64,000 bases of DNA from Bauldia litoralis (GTDB lineage: Bacteria; Pseudomonadota; Alphaproteobacteria; Rhizobiales; Kaistiaceae), in the NCBI RefSeq assembly GCF_900104485.1, contig NZ_FMXQ01000004.1:248001-312000 (forward strand), written 5' to 3'. This document shows, in pieces, positions 44,748-53,884 of this stretch. The translations under genes and the position numbers were made by a program. Under the pieces are notes generated by a model that did no database searches, had not been told where the DNA came from, and saw only the letters and a program-made list of their open reading frames with translations. Each line of letters begins with the position of its first letter. The stretch's first letter is position 1.

Positions 44748-46591
44748 GATTCCGAACCCCTGGCCTTCTGGTCGCCCGCGTGATTCTGCATCTTTTTCCC
44801 CGCATTCGCAATCGCGTCAAGTGTTTTGCCGAGGTTCGCGACCAGATCGGCACCCGGCGCAAGGGTCCCGTCGACGACCGGCAGGTCGATGAAGGGCCGC
44901 TTGTCGCTGCCGTGAAAGAGCACCAGCGCCGCGCCGGCGTCCTTCAGGGACGCGGCCATTCCGGCGATTGCGTCCTCCGATGCGGATTCGCCGGCCGCGA
45001 TGCAGGCGACCGCGGCGCCTGATTGGGCGAAGGCCGCGTCGCTCGCGTGGTCGTCCCCAGGCTCGCCGGCTTCGATCGCTTCGAGGCCGCCGGTGGCAAG
45101 GGCGTCGGCCGCCGCGGCGACCGCCTCGTCGGTGCCCGCTGACGTGTCGATTCGGGCCATGAAGACGACAGGAGGGATCTCGCTGGCGGCGAGGTCCCGC
45201 GACCGTGCGCACAGATGCTCGAAGGGTTCGGCCAGCCTGACAAAGCGGAGTCGCGACGACGATCCGGCCTCCGCAGGCGGCGCCTGTTCGCCTGCGGTCG
45301 CGGGCGGACGGCCCCGGTCGACATGGACGTTGACCCCGACGATCTCGATGGCCCGGGTGGAGACCCGCCCGAGCCGGTCGTCGCGCATCGCCGCGATCCG
45401 GCCCGGCAGGGAGCCGGTTGCGATGGCCGCCAGAATGCCGCCCTCGGCCTCGATGGCGCGGAATTCGTTCCACGCCGCTTCGGCGAGTTCACCGGTCAGC
45501 GCCTCGATGGCGCCCGATCCGGCGCCGGGATCGCCGATGCGGAAGAGGGATGCTTCGTCGAGGGCGATCGACTGGATGTTGCGCGCCATGCGGTCGGCGA
45601 AGGGATCGCCATCGGGCGCCAGCGGCAGCACCGCGAGTGTCTCCGCCCCGCCGACGGCGGCGGCGAAGGCCGCTCCGGTCGCCCGAAGCATGTTGAGATA
45701 GGGATCGCGCCGGCTCATCATCCGGAACGATGTCTCGGCGTGAACCCGCGACGCCACGCCCTCGATGCCGAGCAGCGCGTAGAGGCGGGCAAGAAGCTGC
45801 CGCGCGGTGCGCAGCTTGGCGATCGACAGGAACTGGTCGGCATCGACGGCGAGGATCAGGCCGAGTCGCCGGGCGACCGCGTCGCGGCCGTGGCCCGTCT
45901 CGTCGGCGAGGCGGAAGACGAGGGTCGCCGTGGCGAGCATCGCACCAAGCTCCTGGGCCTCCGACGCACCGGCGTCATGCCAAACCCGTCCGTCGGCGAC
46001 CATCGCTTCGCCGTCGAGCGCCGCTTCGTGCATCGTGGCGCCAAGCACCAGGAGGCTGGCGATCGCTTCTTCGCCAGGCCCCGGCAGCGCGCCGTGTGCG
46101 GCGAGCGTCGCGACCGGGTCGAAGGCGAGGCAGAGGCTGTCGACGCCCGCTGCGCTGGCGGCGCGGATCATGCCGGAGGCGGTGGCGGTGCTGTCGGCGC
46201 CGAGATCGATGCGCAGGGCGAGACCGTCGAGGGCGCCGTCATGCGCGATCCGTTTCAGCGTCTCGTTGTCGATCGCGATGCCGCGTCCGTGGGCGCTGGT
46301 GCTGTCGGTGGCGACGAGCACCGCGCCGGTTGCGCCGCCCGCTACCGCTGTCCGGACCGTCGCGGCGATGGCGTCTGCGTCGCCGTGATCGATCCTCTGC
46401 GCGACGATCCAGCGCGCGCCGGGCGTCCGGCCGGCGATCGGCGGTGCGTCTCCGGCCGGGTAGAGCGGGCCGACCGGCAGGCCGTCGTCGGAGCGCGCGG
46501 TGAGCGTCGACAGGTCGACACGGCCGGCGCGGCTTGCCAGCGCTTCCCAGTCGGCGGCGCTGACGCGCGGAAAGAGGTCGGTCCTGGTCAT
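44744..46591 (-). CDS. mutA: Methylmalonyl-CoA mutase small subunit
   Basis: A 615-residue small subunit paralogous to the large one. It keeps the barrel layout (GARWIVAQRIDHGD, RLGLILAVDADQFLSIAKLR, ETSFRMMSRRDPYLNMLRAT, MARNIQSIALDEA) but its C-terminal cobalamin-like domain lacks DxHxxG, as expected for the non-catalytic subunit. The stop overlaps the following exported-protein gene. ATG 46591 gives a family-like N-terminus (FPRVSAADWEALA). No meaB/argK chaperone gene is in the window. Confidence 0.93.
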   Translation of the reverse strand: MTRTDLFPRVSAADWEALASRAGRVDLSTLTARSDDGLPVGPLYPAGDAPPIAGRTPGARWIVAQRIDHGDADAIAATVRTAVAGGATGAVLVATDSTSAHGRGIAIDNETLKRIAHDGALDGLALRIDLGADSTATASGMIRAASAAGVDSLCLAFDPVATLAAHGALPGPGEEAIASLLVLGATMHEAALDGEAMVADGRVWHDAGASEAQELGAMLATATLVFRLADETGHGRDAVARRLGLILAVDADQFLSIAKLRTARQLLARLYALLGIEGVASRVHAETSFRMMSRRDPYLNMLRATGAAFAAAVGGAETLAVLPLAPDGDPFADRMARNIQSIALDEASLFRIGDPGAGSGAIEALTGELAEAAWNEFRAIEAEGGILAAIATGSLPGRIAAMRDDRLGRVSTRAIEIVGVNVHVDRGRPPATAGEQAPPAEAGSSSRLRFVRLAEPFEHLCARSRDLAASEIPPVVFMARIDTSAGTDEAVAAAADALATGGLEAIEAGEPGDDHASDAAFAQSGAAVACIAAGESASEDAIAGMAASLKDAGAALVLFHGSDKRPFIDLPVVDGTLAPGADLVANLGKTLDAIANAGKKMQNHAGDQKARGSES

Positions 46592-46604
46592 GGCTGCTTC
46601 GCGA

Positions 46605-46985
46605 TCATCGATCGTCCTCGCCCGCAGTCTGGTTCAGTCCCAGCGCCTTCTGTCGCTTCTTCGAAAGCCCCAGGGACACGATGCGATGAGATTCGCGCAA
46701 ATATCTTTTCAAATCCTGATCGTTAAGGAAGGATTCGTCATAACGCTGGATCCACTTCATGCCGCGGGATGCCAGATACGGCGCCGGGCGGACGCCACGT
46801 TCTTCTTTCAACATCTCAAAAGACATCTCTGAGACCTTGAAAGTAAAGGATTCCTGGTCGTCGTGCCAGCCACCGATGGCGAACACCTTGTCGCCGACTT
46901 TCCAGACATGGGCGCCGCCCCACTGGATGACATGGGAGGTCGCGGCGAGGCTGCCGCAGAAGGCGTTGAACTCGTCGTAGGTCAT
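46605..46985 (-). CDS. MmcQ/YjbR family protein
   Basis: A 126-residue single-domain protein with the cyaY/YjbR double-wing fold. Landmarks are TYDEFNAFCGSLAATSH, HVWKVGDKVFAIGGW, FKVSEMSFEMLKEE and the C-terminal LRESHRIVSLGLSKKRQKAL. The family is thought to bind DNA, but its role is not established. It lies 14 nt upstream of mutA on the same strand and is probably co-transcribed by proximity only. Confidence 0.88.
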   Translation of the reverse strand: MTYDEFNAFCGSLAATSHVIQWGGAHVWKVGDKVFAIGGWHDDQESFTFKVSEMSFEMLKEERGVRPAPYLASRGMKWIQRYDESFLNDQDLKRYLRESHRIVSLGLSKKRQKALGLNQTAGEDDR

Positions 46986-47021
46986 CGCGCCGCCCCTTGT
47001 CGGCGAATCACTTCGGTCGCG

Positions 47022-47369
47022 TCAGACGAACTGGCCGAGGCCGGGAACCGAGGCGACGATCGCCTCGACGGTGCCGGGCTTGGCCTTCTCGCGGGCGTGC
47101 CGGCCAAAGCTCTCGACCACTGACTGGACCTGCATCATGCCGAGGCCGGCCGAGGTCAGTGCGTTGAAGGCCGCCATCAGACCGTCCGGCCCGCCGGGAC
47201 CGTCGGCCTCAAGCGCCTCGCGGGCGCCGGGCAGCGCATCGAGCAGGTCGTCGACCTTGTCGGCCGGCGCTTCCTGGCGGACGAATTTGAGAATGATGAT
47301 CACCGATTTCCGGGCGACGTCGGGCGACACGCCGGTGTCGGCGACGATCTTTGCGATCAGGTCTTCCAT
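47022..47369 (-). CDS. DUF2267-like small helical protein
   Basis: A 115-residue soluble protein. The N-terminal helical module (MEDLIAKIVADTGVSPDVAR, then SVIIILKFVRQEAPADKVDDLLDALPGA) resembles DUF2267/DUF937-like bundles. It has a Gly-rich middle and a C-terminal segment ending VPGLGQFV. The function is unknown. It is 36 bp upstream of the YjbR gene on the same strand and divergent from the M20 peptidase gene. Confidence 0.7.
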   Translation of the reverse strand: MEDLIAKIVADTGVSPDVARKSVIIILKFVRQEAPADKVDDLLDALPGAREALEADGPGGPDGLMAAFNALTSAGLGMMQVQSVVESFGRHAREKAKPGTVEAIVASVPGLGQFV

Positions 47370-47495
47370 TCAATCCTCGCTATGCGTCTCGCTTCGCGGG
47401 GCATGTGACTCCACGCGTTGGCGAAACACAAGCGCGCTTCCGGTCGGCGGCCGATGCCGCTAGGTTGCGCCAACCCGAAAACATGAGGAATCCCG

Positions 47496-48872
47496 ATGCT
47501 CGACCGCGTATTGCAACAGATCGACGATGACCTGCCGGCGAGCCTCGACCGACTTTTTACGCTGCTCCGCATCGAGAGCATCTCGACCGACCCGGCCTAT
47601 CGCGACAAAGTCGCCGCCGCCGCCGATTGGCTGGCCGAGGAACTCACCGGCCTCGGCTTCGACGCCTCGGTGCGTCCCACCACCGGCCACCCGATGGTCG
47701 TCGCCCATGACGCGACCGCGACCGCCGGGCCGCACCTTCTCTTCTACGGCCATTACGACGTCCAGCCGGTCGACCCGCTGAGCGAATGGGCAACGCCGCC
47801 CTTCGATCCCCGCATCGAGACGGTCGATGGCGCCAAGCGGATCGTTGCCCGTGGCGCATCAGACGACAAGGGCCAGCTGATGACCTTCCTCGAGGCCTGC
47901 CGCGCCTGGAAGGCGGTCACCGGCAAGCTGCCGGCGAAGGTCTCGATCCTGTTCGAGGGCGAGGAGGAATCCGGCAGCCCGAGCCTCGTGCCCTTCCTGC
48001 GGGCGAATGTCGACGAGTTGCGCGCCGATGTCGCGCTGGTCTGCGACACGGGGATGTGGAGCCGCGAGCGCGGCGCCATCACCATCATGCTGCGCGGCCT
48101 GGTCGGCGAGGAGGTGACCATTTCCGCCGCCGATCGCGATCTGCATTCCGGCATGTTCGGCGGCGCGGCCCGCAACCCGCTCCACGTTCTCTCAGACATC
48201 CTTGCCCGTCTTCACGATGCGGACGGCCGCGTCACCGTTCCGAACTTCTATGACGGGGTCGCCGAGGTCCCCGACGACGTCAAGGCGATCTGGGACACGC
48301 TCGGTTTCGACGCGGACGCCTTCCTCGATACAGTCGGGCTGACGACGCCGGCCGGCGAGGCGGGGCGCACGGTGCTTGAGCAGATCTGGTCGCGTCCGAC
48401 CTGCGAGGTCAACGGCATCATCGGTGGTTACACGGGCGAGGGCTTCAAGACGGTGATCCCGGCCAAGGCCTCGGCCAAGGTGTCCTTCCGCCTCGTCGGC
48501 GACCAGGATCCCGAAAAGGTCCGTGAGAATTTCCGGGCCTTCGTCACCGGCCTGCTGCCTCCCGATTGCCGCGTGTCCTTCGCCAGCCACGGCGGCAGCG
48601 GCGCGACGCGGCTCCCCTTCGACGGTCCGTTCCTCGCAGGCGCCCGCGCCGCGCTGACCGACGAATGGGGCATCGAGCCGGCGCTGGTTGGCGGCGGCGG
48701 CTCGATCCCGGTGGTTGGCGACTTCAAGCGGGAGCTGGGGATGGATTCGCTGATGGTCGGCTTCGGTCTCGATGACGACCGCATCCATTCGCCGAACGAG
48801 AAATACGAGTTGTCGAGCTTCCATGGCGGCATCCGCTCCTGGGCGCGGATCCTCGGGCAACTCGGCGGCTAG
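47496..48872 (+). CDS. M20 family metallopeptidase (dipeptidase)
   Basis: A 458-residue dinuclear zinc peptidase of the M20/CNDP-like group. Metal and catalytic residues are visible: His86 and Asp88 in YGHYDVQP, the bridging Asp in RGASDDKGQ (about 123), the general base Glu in FEGEEESGS (156-157), and a C-terminal His in RIHSPNEKYELS. A lid/dimerisation domain fills the middle (about residues 205-320, with DLHSGMFGGAARNPLH). It has no signal peptide, so it acts on cytoplasmic peptides. ATG 47496 has only a weak ribosome site. Confidence 0.93.
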   Translation: MLDRVLQQIDDDLPASLDRLFTLLRIESISTDPAYRDKVAAAADWLAEELTGLGFDASVRPTTGHPMVVAHDATATAGPHLLFYGHYDVQPVDPLSEWATPPFDPRIETVDGAKRIVARGASDDKGQLMTFLEACRAWKAVTGKLPAKVSILFEGEEESGSPSLVPFLRANVDELRADVALVCDTGMWSRERGAITIMLRGLVGEEVTISAADRDLHSGMFGGAARNPLHVLSDILARLHDADGRVTVPNFYDGVAEVPDDVKAIWDTLGFDADAFLDTVGLTTPAGEAGRTVLEQIWSRPTCEVNGIIGGYTGEGFKTVIPAKASAKVSFRLVGDQDPEKVRENFRAFVTGLLPPDCRVSFASHGGSGATRLPFDGPFLAGARAALTDEWGIEPALVGGGGSIPVVGDFKRELGMDSLMVGFGLDDDRIHSPNEKYELSSFHGGIRSWARILGQLGG

Positions 48873-48889
48873 CAGCGGCGGATACGAAA

Positions 48890-48915
48890 ACGGCGCGACC
48901 CTTGGGCCGCGCCGT
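48890..48915 (-). terminator. Terminator of the cytochrome c' gene
   Basis: Arms ACGGCGCG/CGCGCCGT, with an inner CCC-TT-GGG extension, lie between the convergent M20 and cytochrome genes. On the minus strand the hairpin is followed by TTTTC, so it terminates the cytochrome transcript; on the plus strand there is no T-run. Confidence 0.7.
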
Positions 48916-48942
48916 CTGTCATGTCGATCGGCGAGGGCCGGA

Positions 48943-49380
48943 TCAGCCCTTGCGATAGCCTTCGTGGCAGGCGCCGCAGGCCTGGCCGACCGCGCCGAAG
49001 GCGGCGCCAAAGGCTTCCTGGCCATCGGCGGCGGCTGTCGCGGCGGCGGTCGCGGCATCGGCTGCTGCCTTGCTCGCGGCCTTGAAACCATCCGGGTCGC
49101 TCCAGATCGCGTCGCCCGCCTTGGTGTCGCCGGTCTCGCTCCCCTCGGGGAAGAGATGGACGAACTCGGTCGAGCTGTCGGCGATCAGCATCATCGCGGC
49201 GGCAGCCACCTCCGCATTGAACGGAATCTCGCCCTTGATCATGCCGACGGAGACCTTGGCGGCCTGTCCGTTGACCTTCATCGCCTGCTTGCGCAGGCCG
49301 ATGATATCCTCATTCGCCACGGCAAAACCGCTGGCGGCGACAGCGAACGCGGCGACAGCCAAACCCAGTTTCAATTTCAT
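48943..49380 (-). CDS. Class II cytochrome c (c'/c-556 type)
   Basis: A 145-residue exported four-helix cytochrome. The signal peptide ends near AVA-NEDI (about residue 23), an axial Met34 is likely in LRKQAMKV, and the C-terminal heme site CGACH (135-139) precedes EGYRKG, as in cytochrome c-556/c'. An Ala-rich helix (104-119) is unusual in composition. ATG 49380 has a GGAGG ribosome site. Members carry electrons or bind NO in the periplasm. Confidence 0.93.
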   Translation of the reverse strand: MKLKLGLAVAAFAVAASGFAVANEDIIGLRKQAMKVNGQAAKVSVGMIKGEIPFNAEVAAAAMMLIADSSTEFVHLFPEGSETGDTKAGDAIWSDPDGFKAASKAAADAATAAATAAADGQEAFGAAFGAVGQACGACHEGYRKG

Positions 49381-49729
49381 CCCGTCCTCCGGTTTTAGGA
49401 TTTCACGCACCCCGGCTAACACCCGACCGCCGGGGTTATTCGGAATTTTTTCACCTCACGCCCGATCGATGAACAAATAGCCCGCGCTGGCCGCGCAAAT
49501 TCGAATGAACGGCCCGGTCGTCCGACGTTCGGGAGAGCACGGCGATAATGGCCCGCGGCGGAAAGCGGCGACAACCCTGGAACGGCTCCAGATACCCCGG
49601 GTCACGAAAATTTCATCGACGGTTGAACGATGCGGTTTGCCGAGGGTGGCGATCGATCCATTGCCGGGGCGGCGGTCCGGCCGCTAATCTGTCCGAAATC
49701 GATTGTGACAACCAGCGGGGCGCGGCGGA
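49381..49729. other. 349-bp intergenic region
   Basis: No gene is seen. A dyad ACCCCGGC-N12-GCCGGGGT (49409-49436) lies close upstream of the cytochrome start and is followed on the plus strand by ATT-CGGAATTTTTT at 49438-49450. It could be a leader hairpin of the cytochrome mRNA. The rest is GC-rich without motifs I can name. Confidence 0.35.
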
Positions 49730-51256
49730 ATGGCGGTGATCGAAGAGGGCAAGGTGTTCGTCGGGACGAGCGGCCACCCGGAATACGTCCAGTTGCCCTT
49801 CGCCAATCGCCACGGGCTGATCACCGGCGCCACCGGTACCGGCAAGACGGTGACCCTGCAGATTCTCGCCGAGGGTTTCTCGAAGGCTGGTGTCCCGGTC
49901 TTCTGCTCCGATGTGAAGGGCGACGTCGCCGGCATGGCGATGCCCGGCGAACCGAAGGATTTTCTCGCCAAGCGGGCGGAAAAGATCGGCTTCGCCGATG
50001 AGTATGCCTTCGAGGCATTTCCGGTCGTCTTCTGGGACCTGTTCGGCAAGGAGGGGCATCCGGTCCGTACCACGGTTTCGGAGATGGGGCCGCTGCTCCT
50101 GTCGCGCCTGCTCGGCCTCAACGACACCCAGGAAGGCGTGCTCAACGTCGCCTTCCGCATCGCCGACGAGGAAGGGCTGCCGATCCTCGACCTCAAGGAC
50201 CTGCAGGCGCTGCTGGTCTATGTCGCGGAGCGGGCGAGCGAACTGACCGTGCGCTACGGCAACATCTCGAAGGCGAGCGTCGGCGCCGTGCAGCGCTCGC
50301 TGCTGGTACTCGAGCAGCAGGGCGGCCAGATGTTCTTCGGCGAGCCGGCGCTGGCGATCTCCGAACTGATGCGCACCGCGCCGGACGGCCGCGGCATCGT
50401 CAACATCCTCGCCGCGTCATCGCTGATGCAGTCGCCCCGGCTCTACGCCACCTTCCTGCTCTGGCTGCTCTCCGAACTGTTCGAGGAACTGCCGGAAATC
50501 GGCGATCCCGAGAAGCCGAAGCTGGTCTTCTTCTTCGACGAGGCGCACCTCCTGTTCAACGATGCACCGAAGGCGCTGCTTGAGAAGATCGAGCTGGTGG
50601 TTCGGCTGGTCCGGTCGAAAGGCGTCGGCGTCTACTTCGCCAGCCAGAACCCGCTTGACGTGCCCGACACCGTGCTGTCGCAGATCGGCAACCGCGTCCA
50701 GCACGCGCTGCGCGCCTTCACCCCGCGCGACACCAGGGCGGTCAAGACCGCCGCCGACACCTTCCGCCCCAACCCCGACTTCAAGACCTTCGATGTCATC
50801 ACCCAACTCGGCGTCGGCGAGGCGCTGGTCTCGACGCTGGAGGCCAAGGGCATTCCCTCGATCGTTCAGCGGACCCTGATCCGGCCGCCGTCGTCGCGGA
50901 TGGGAACGATCACCGAGGCGGAACGCCAGGCGGTGATCGCGGCAAGCCCGATCGGCACGATCTACGACGTCACCATCGACCGCCAGTCGGCCTTCGAGAT
51001 GCTCAAGGCCAAGGTCGAGGACAAGGTTGCCGAGGCGCCCGCCGGTCCGCCGCCCGATGTGCCGGGCGAGGGCAGCGGCAGCCTGCTCGAAGAAATCCTC
51101 GGTCTCAACGTGCCGCGCAACAAACGCCTCTCGACCACCCAGAAGGCGGCGCGCGAAGTGACGCGCGACCTGTCGGAAACGGTCGGCGGGGCGCTTGCCG
51201 GCTCGGTCGGCCGCCAGATCTTCCGCAGCGTGCTCGGCGGCATCCTGCGACGCTGA
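49730..51256 (+). CDS. HerA-like ATPase/helicase (DUF853 family)
   Basis: A 508-residue FtsK/HerA-superfamily ATPase. Walker A is GATGTGKT (33-40) and Walker B is KLVFFFDEAHLLF (about 264-276). The family body includes FCSDVKGDVAGMA, NRVQHALRAFTPRD (arginine-finger region) and the C-terminal LSTTQKAAREVTRDL. Members are presumed DNA translocases of unsettled role, usually encoded alone rather than with NurA, as here. The amidase gene follows after 20 nt on the same strand. Confidence 0.9.
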   Translation: MAVIEEGKVFVGTSGHPEYVQLPFANRHGLITGATGTGKTVTLQILAEGFSKAGVPVFCSDVKGDVAGMAMPGEPKDFLAKRAEKIGFADEYAFEAFPVVFWDLFGKEGHPVRTTVSEMGPLLLSRLLGLNDTQEGVLNVAFRIADEEGLPILDLKDLQALLVYVAERASELTVRYGNISKASVGAVQRSLLVLEQQGGQMFFGEPALAISELMRTAPDGRGIVNILAASSLMQSPRLYATFLLWLLSELFEELPEIGDPEKPKLVFFFDEAHLLFNDAPKALLEKIELVVRLVRSKGVGVYFASQNPLDVPDTVLSQIGNRVQHALRAFTPRDTRAVKTAADTFRPNPDFKTFDVITQLGVGEALVSTLEAKGIPSIVQRTLIRPPSSRMGTITEAERQAVIAASPIGTIYDVTIDRQSAFEMLKAKVEDKVAEAPAGPPPDVPGEGSGSLLEEILGLNVPRNKRLSTTQKAAREVTRDLSETVGGALAGSVGRQIFRSVLGGILRR

Positions 51257-51276
51257 ACCGGGCAGGGAGGCCGCGG

Positions 51277-52683
51277 ATGACCACCAGGGAACTGCACGAG
51301 ATGACGGCGGCGGCGCTTTCCGCCGGGTTTGCGGCGCGGACTGTCTCGCCGGTCGACGTCGCCACCGCGCTGCTCGACCGGATCGCGGCGCATGACGGCA
51401 AGCTCAACGCCTTCTGCCTCATCGACCGCGAAACCTCGCTCGTCCAGGCCCGCGCCTCGGCCAAGCGTTGGGAGGCGGGCAAGCCGCTGTCGCCGCTCGA
51501 TGGCGTACCGGTCGCGGTCAAGGACCTTCTCCTGACCGACGGCTGGCCGACGCTGCGCGGTTCGCTGACCGTCGATGCCAGCGGGCCCTGGAATGTCGAC
51601 GCGCCCGCCGTCGCCCGGTTGAGGGAAGCCGGGGCGGTGCTGATCGGCAAGACGACGACGCCGGAATTCGGCTGGAAGGGCGTCACCGACTCGCCGCTGA
51701 CCGGCATCAGCCGCAACCCGTGGAACCCGGACAAGACGCCGGGCGGTTCCTCCGGCGGCTCGGCCGCGGCGCTTGCCGCGCGGTTCTGCCCGCTGGCGCT
51801 CGGCACCGACGGCGGCGGCTCGATCCGCATGCCGGCGCATTTCACCGGCACCTACGGCCTCAAGCCGAGCTTCGGCCGCGTCCCGGCCTGGCCACTGTCG
51901 CTGTTCGGCACGCTCGCCCATGTCGGGCCGATGGCCCGCACGGTGACCGACGCCGCGATGCTCCTCGACATCATCGCCCGCCCGGATTCGCGCGACTGGT
52001 ACGCGCTTCCACCCGAGGACGGCTTCGCCGATGGCCTCGGCGACAGCGTCAGGGGCAAGCGCATCGCCTTCTCGCCGCGCCTCGGCTGGGCGCCGGTGGT
52101 CGACCCGGAAGTCGAGGCGCTGGTCGCGCTCGCCGCCGACCGCTTCATCGAACTCGGCGCCCATGTCGAGGCGGTCGATCCGCCCGGCGGCGACCCGACC
52201 GACACATTCCGCACCCTGTGGTGGGTGGGTGCCGCGACCGTGCTGAAGGACATCCCGCCCGATCAACGGGCGATGGTCGATCCGGGACTGCGCGCCATCG
52301 CCGGGGAGGGCGCGGCGATACCGCTCGCCGACTACCTCGCCGCCACCCAGGCGCGCGGCGCCTATGGCAGCGCCATGCGGCAGTTCATGGAGGACTACGA
52401 CTTCCTGCTGACGCCCTCGGTCGCGACGCCGGCCTTCGATGCCGGGCAACTATCGCCCTACGCCGACGACGGCAATGCCTGGCTTGGATGGACGCCCTTC
52501 AGCTATCCGTTCAACCTCACCCAGCAGCCCGCCGCCAGCATCAACTGCGGCTTCACAGCCGCCGGCCTGCCGGTCGGGCTCCAGATCGTCGGGCGGATGT
52601 TCGACGACCGGGGCGTGCTGGCCGCGTCGCGCGCCTACGAACGGTCGAACCCGCTGCACGAGAGGCCGCCGCCCGGTCACTGA
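51277..52683 (+). CDS. Amidase signature family amidohydrolase
   Basis: A 468-residue amidase. The Ser-cisSer-Lys triad is visible: Lys82 in GVPVAVKDL, cis-Ser158 in TPGGSSGGS, and nucleophile Ser182 in GTDGGGSIRMPA. The C-terminal segment AASINCGFTAAGLPVGLQIV is also typical. It resembles aryl/indole-acetamide-type amidases and not GatA by context, since no gatB or gatC is near. AGGGAGGCCGCGG precedes the ATG. Downstream, a 9-bp dyad (52732-52756) may end the transcript. Confidence 0.92.
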   Translation: MTTRELHEMTAAALSAGFAARTVSPVDVATALLDRIAAHDGKLNAFCLIDRETSLVQARASAKRWEAGKPLSPLDGVPVAVKDLLLTDGWPTLRGSLTVDASGPWNVDAPAVARLREAGAVLIGKTTTPEFGWKGVTDSPLTGISRNPWNPDKTPGGSSGGSAAALAARFCPLALGTDGGGSIRMPAHFTGTYGLKPSFGRVPAWPLSLFGTLAHVGPMARTVTDAAMLLDIIARPDSRDWYALPPEDGFADGLGDSVRGKRIAFSPRLGWAPVVDPEVEALVALAADRFIELGAHVEAVDPPGGDPTDTFRTLWWVGAATVLKDIPPDQRAMVDPGLRAIAGEGAAIPLADYLAATQARGAYGSAMRQFMEDYDFLLTPSVATPAFDAGQLSPYADDGNAWLGWTPFSYPFNLTQQPAASINCGFTAAGLPVGLQIVGRMFDDRGVLAASRAYERSNPLHERPPPGH

Positions 52684-52731
52684 GGCGGCGCCGGCCGTCC
52701 CGGGGAACGATTTTCCACCTTTCGGCGTTGG

Positions 52732-52756
52732 CGAACGGTGCCAGTTTCACCGTTCG
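52732..52756. other. Hairpin downstream of the amidase gene
   Basis: CGAACGGTG-CCAGTTT-CACCGTTCG has perfect 9-bp arms, 48 nt after the amidase stop and about 136 nt before sodB. There is no T-run, so it may be an operator for sodB or a weak terminator. Confidence 0.35.
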
Positions 52757-52892
52757 GCCGAAACGATAGCGGATCGCGGTTGTCGCCGGCTTCGCCGGGG
52801 CCTATGTTCGCCCGTGGAAATCCATTCATTTCGCCGCCGTCCCGCCATTTCCGGCCTTTCGGCGCGCCTATCGACCAAAAGAGGAGCTTGTC

Positions 52893-53495
52893 ATGGCTTT
52901 TGAACTGCCGCCCCTTCCGTACGACTACGAGGCGCTCCAGCCCTTCATGTCCAAGGAGACGCTGGAATTCCACCACGACAAGCATCACCAGGCCTATGTC
53001 ACCAACGGCAACAAGCTGCTGGAAGGCTCGGGCCTGGAGGACAAGAGCCTCGAGGACGTCGTCAAGCAGAGCTATTCGAAGAATGCCGGCCTCTTCAACA
53101 ACGCCGCCCAGCACTACAATCACATCCACTTCTGGAAATGGATGAAGAAGGATGGCGGCGGCACCAAGATCCCGGGCGCGCTCGCCAAGGCGATCGACTC
53201 CGATCTCGGCGGCTATGACAAGTTCAAGGCCGACTTCATGCAGGCCGGCGCCACGCAGTTCGGCTCTGGCTGGTGCTGGCTGACCGTCCGCGACGGCAAG
53301 CTGGAGATCACCAAGACCCCGAACGGCGAGAACCCGCTGGTCCATGGCGGTGCGCCGATCCTCGGCTGCGATGTCTGGGAGCACTCCTATTACATCGACT
53401 ACCGCAACGCCCGGCCGAAGTATCTGGAAGCCTGGGTCGACAGCCTGATCAACTGGGACTACGCGCTCGAGCTTTACGAAAAGGCGATGGCGTAA
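52893..53495 (+). CDS. sodB: Iron superoxide dismutase (Fe/Mn family)
   Basis: A 200-residue cytoplasmic superoxide dismutase. Metal ligands are His27 (LEFHHDKHH), His77 (AAQHYNHIHFW), Asp160 and His164 (CDVWEHSYY). Gln73 in NNAAQ is the position where Fe-type enzymes carry their active-site Gln (Mn enzymes have Gly there), which supports FeSOD. There is no signal peptide. AGAGGAG precedes the ATG. A strong rho-independent terminator follows. Confidence 0.95.
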   Translation: MAFELPPLPYDYEALQPFMSKETLEFHHDKHHQAYVTNGNKLLEGSGLEDKSLEDVVKQSYSKNAGLFNNAAQHYNHIHFWKWMKKDGGGTKIPGALAKAIDSDLGGYDKFKADFMQAGATQFGSGWCWLTVRDGKLEITKTPNGENPLVHGGAPILGCDVWEHSYYIDYRNARPKYLEAWVDSLINWDYALELYEKAMA

Positions 53496-53519
53496 GCCGT
53501 ACCGATCTTCGAGATCACG

Positions 53520-53550
53520 ATGCCCCGGACACTGTCCGGGGCATTTTTTT
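53520..53550 (+). terminator. Rho-independent terminator of sodB
   Basis: Perfect 11-bp arms ATGCCCCGGAC/GTCCGGGGCAT with a 3-nt loop are followed by a run of T residues. It starts 24 nt after the sodB stop. Confidence 0.95.
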
Positions 53551-53557
53551 GTGCCTG

Positions 53558-53884
53558 TCAGAAGGGAAAGCCGCGCTTGCAGCGGCGCAACTGATTGAGG
53601 TCCGGCCAGTCCGACTGGACCCAGTAGAGCCACGCCTTGCAATCCGCCTGGCTGCGGAAGCAGCGGAGCTGCCGGGTGGTCTCGCGCCCGCCGAAGAACC
53701 CCTTGCGTTCGCCCTGGAACACTGCCCACCAGAAGGTGTTGGCCGGCGCCGAGGCCTTCAGGGCGCGGGTGCAGTAGAGGCCCTCGACGCGCGGCGGCGG
53801 CGCGGCGCTGGCGGTAACGGTGCCGGCGACCAGGCCGACGAAGGCCGTCAGGACAAGAACCGGCAGGGCGATACGAACGCTCAT
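53558..53884 (-). CDS. Small exported cysteine-containing protein, unknown function
   Basis: A 108-residue protein with a signal peptide (MSVRIALPVLVLTAFVGLVA, then GTVTASA) and a mature part with four Cys (YCTRALK, LRCFRSQADCKAW, LRRCKRGF) and several Trp. It fits a small disulfide-bonded periplasmic protein; I do not recognise the family. Its ATG overlaps the stop of the antiporter gene by 4 nt, so it is translationally coupled to it. Confidence 0.75.
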   Translation of the reverse strand: MSVRIALPVLVLTAFVGLVAGTVTASAAPPPRVEGLYCTRALKASAPANTFWWAVFQGERKGFFGGRETTRQLRCFRSQADCKAWLYWVQSDWPDLNQLRRCKRGFPF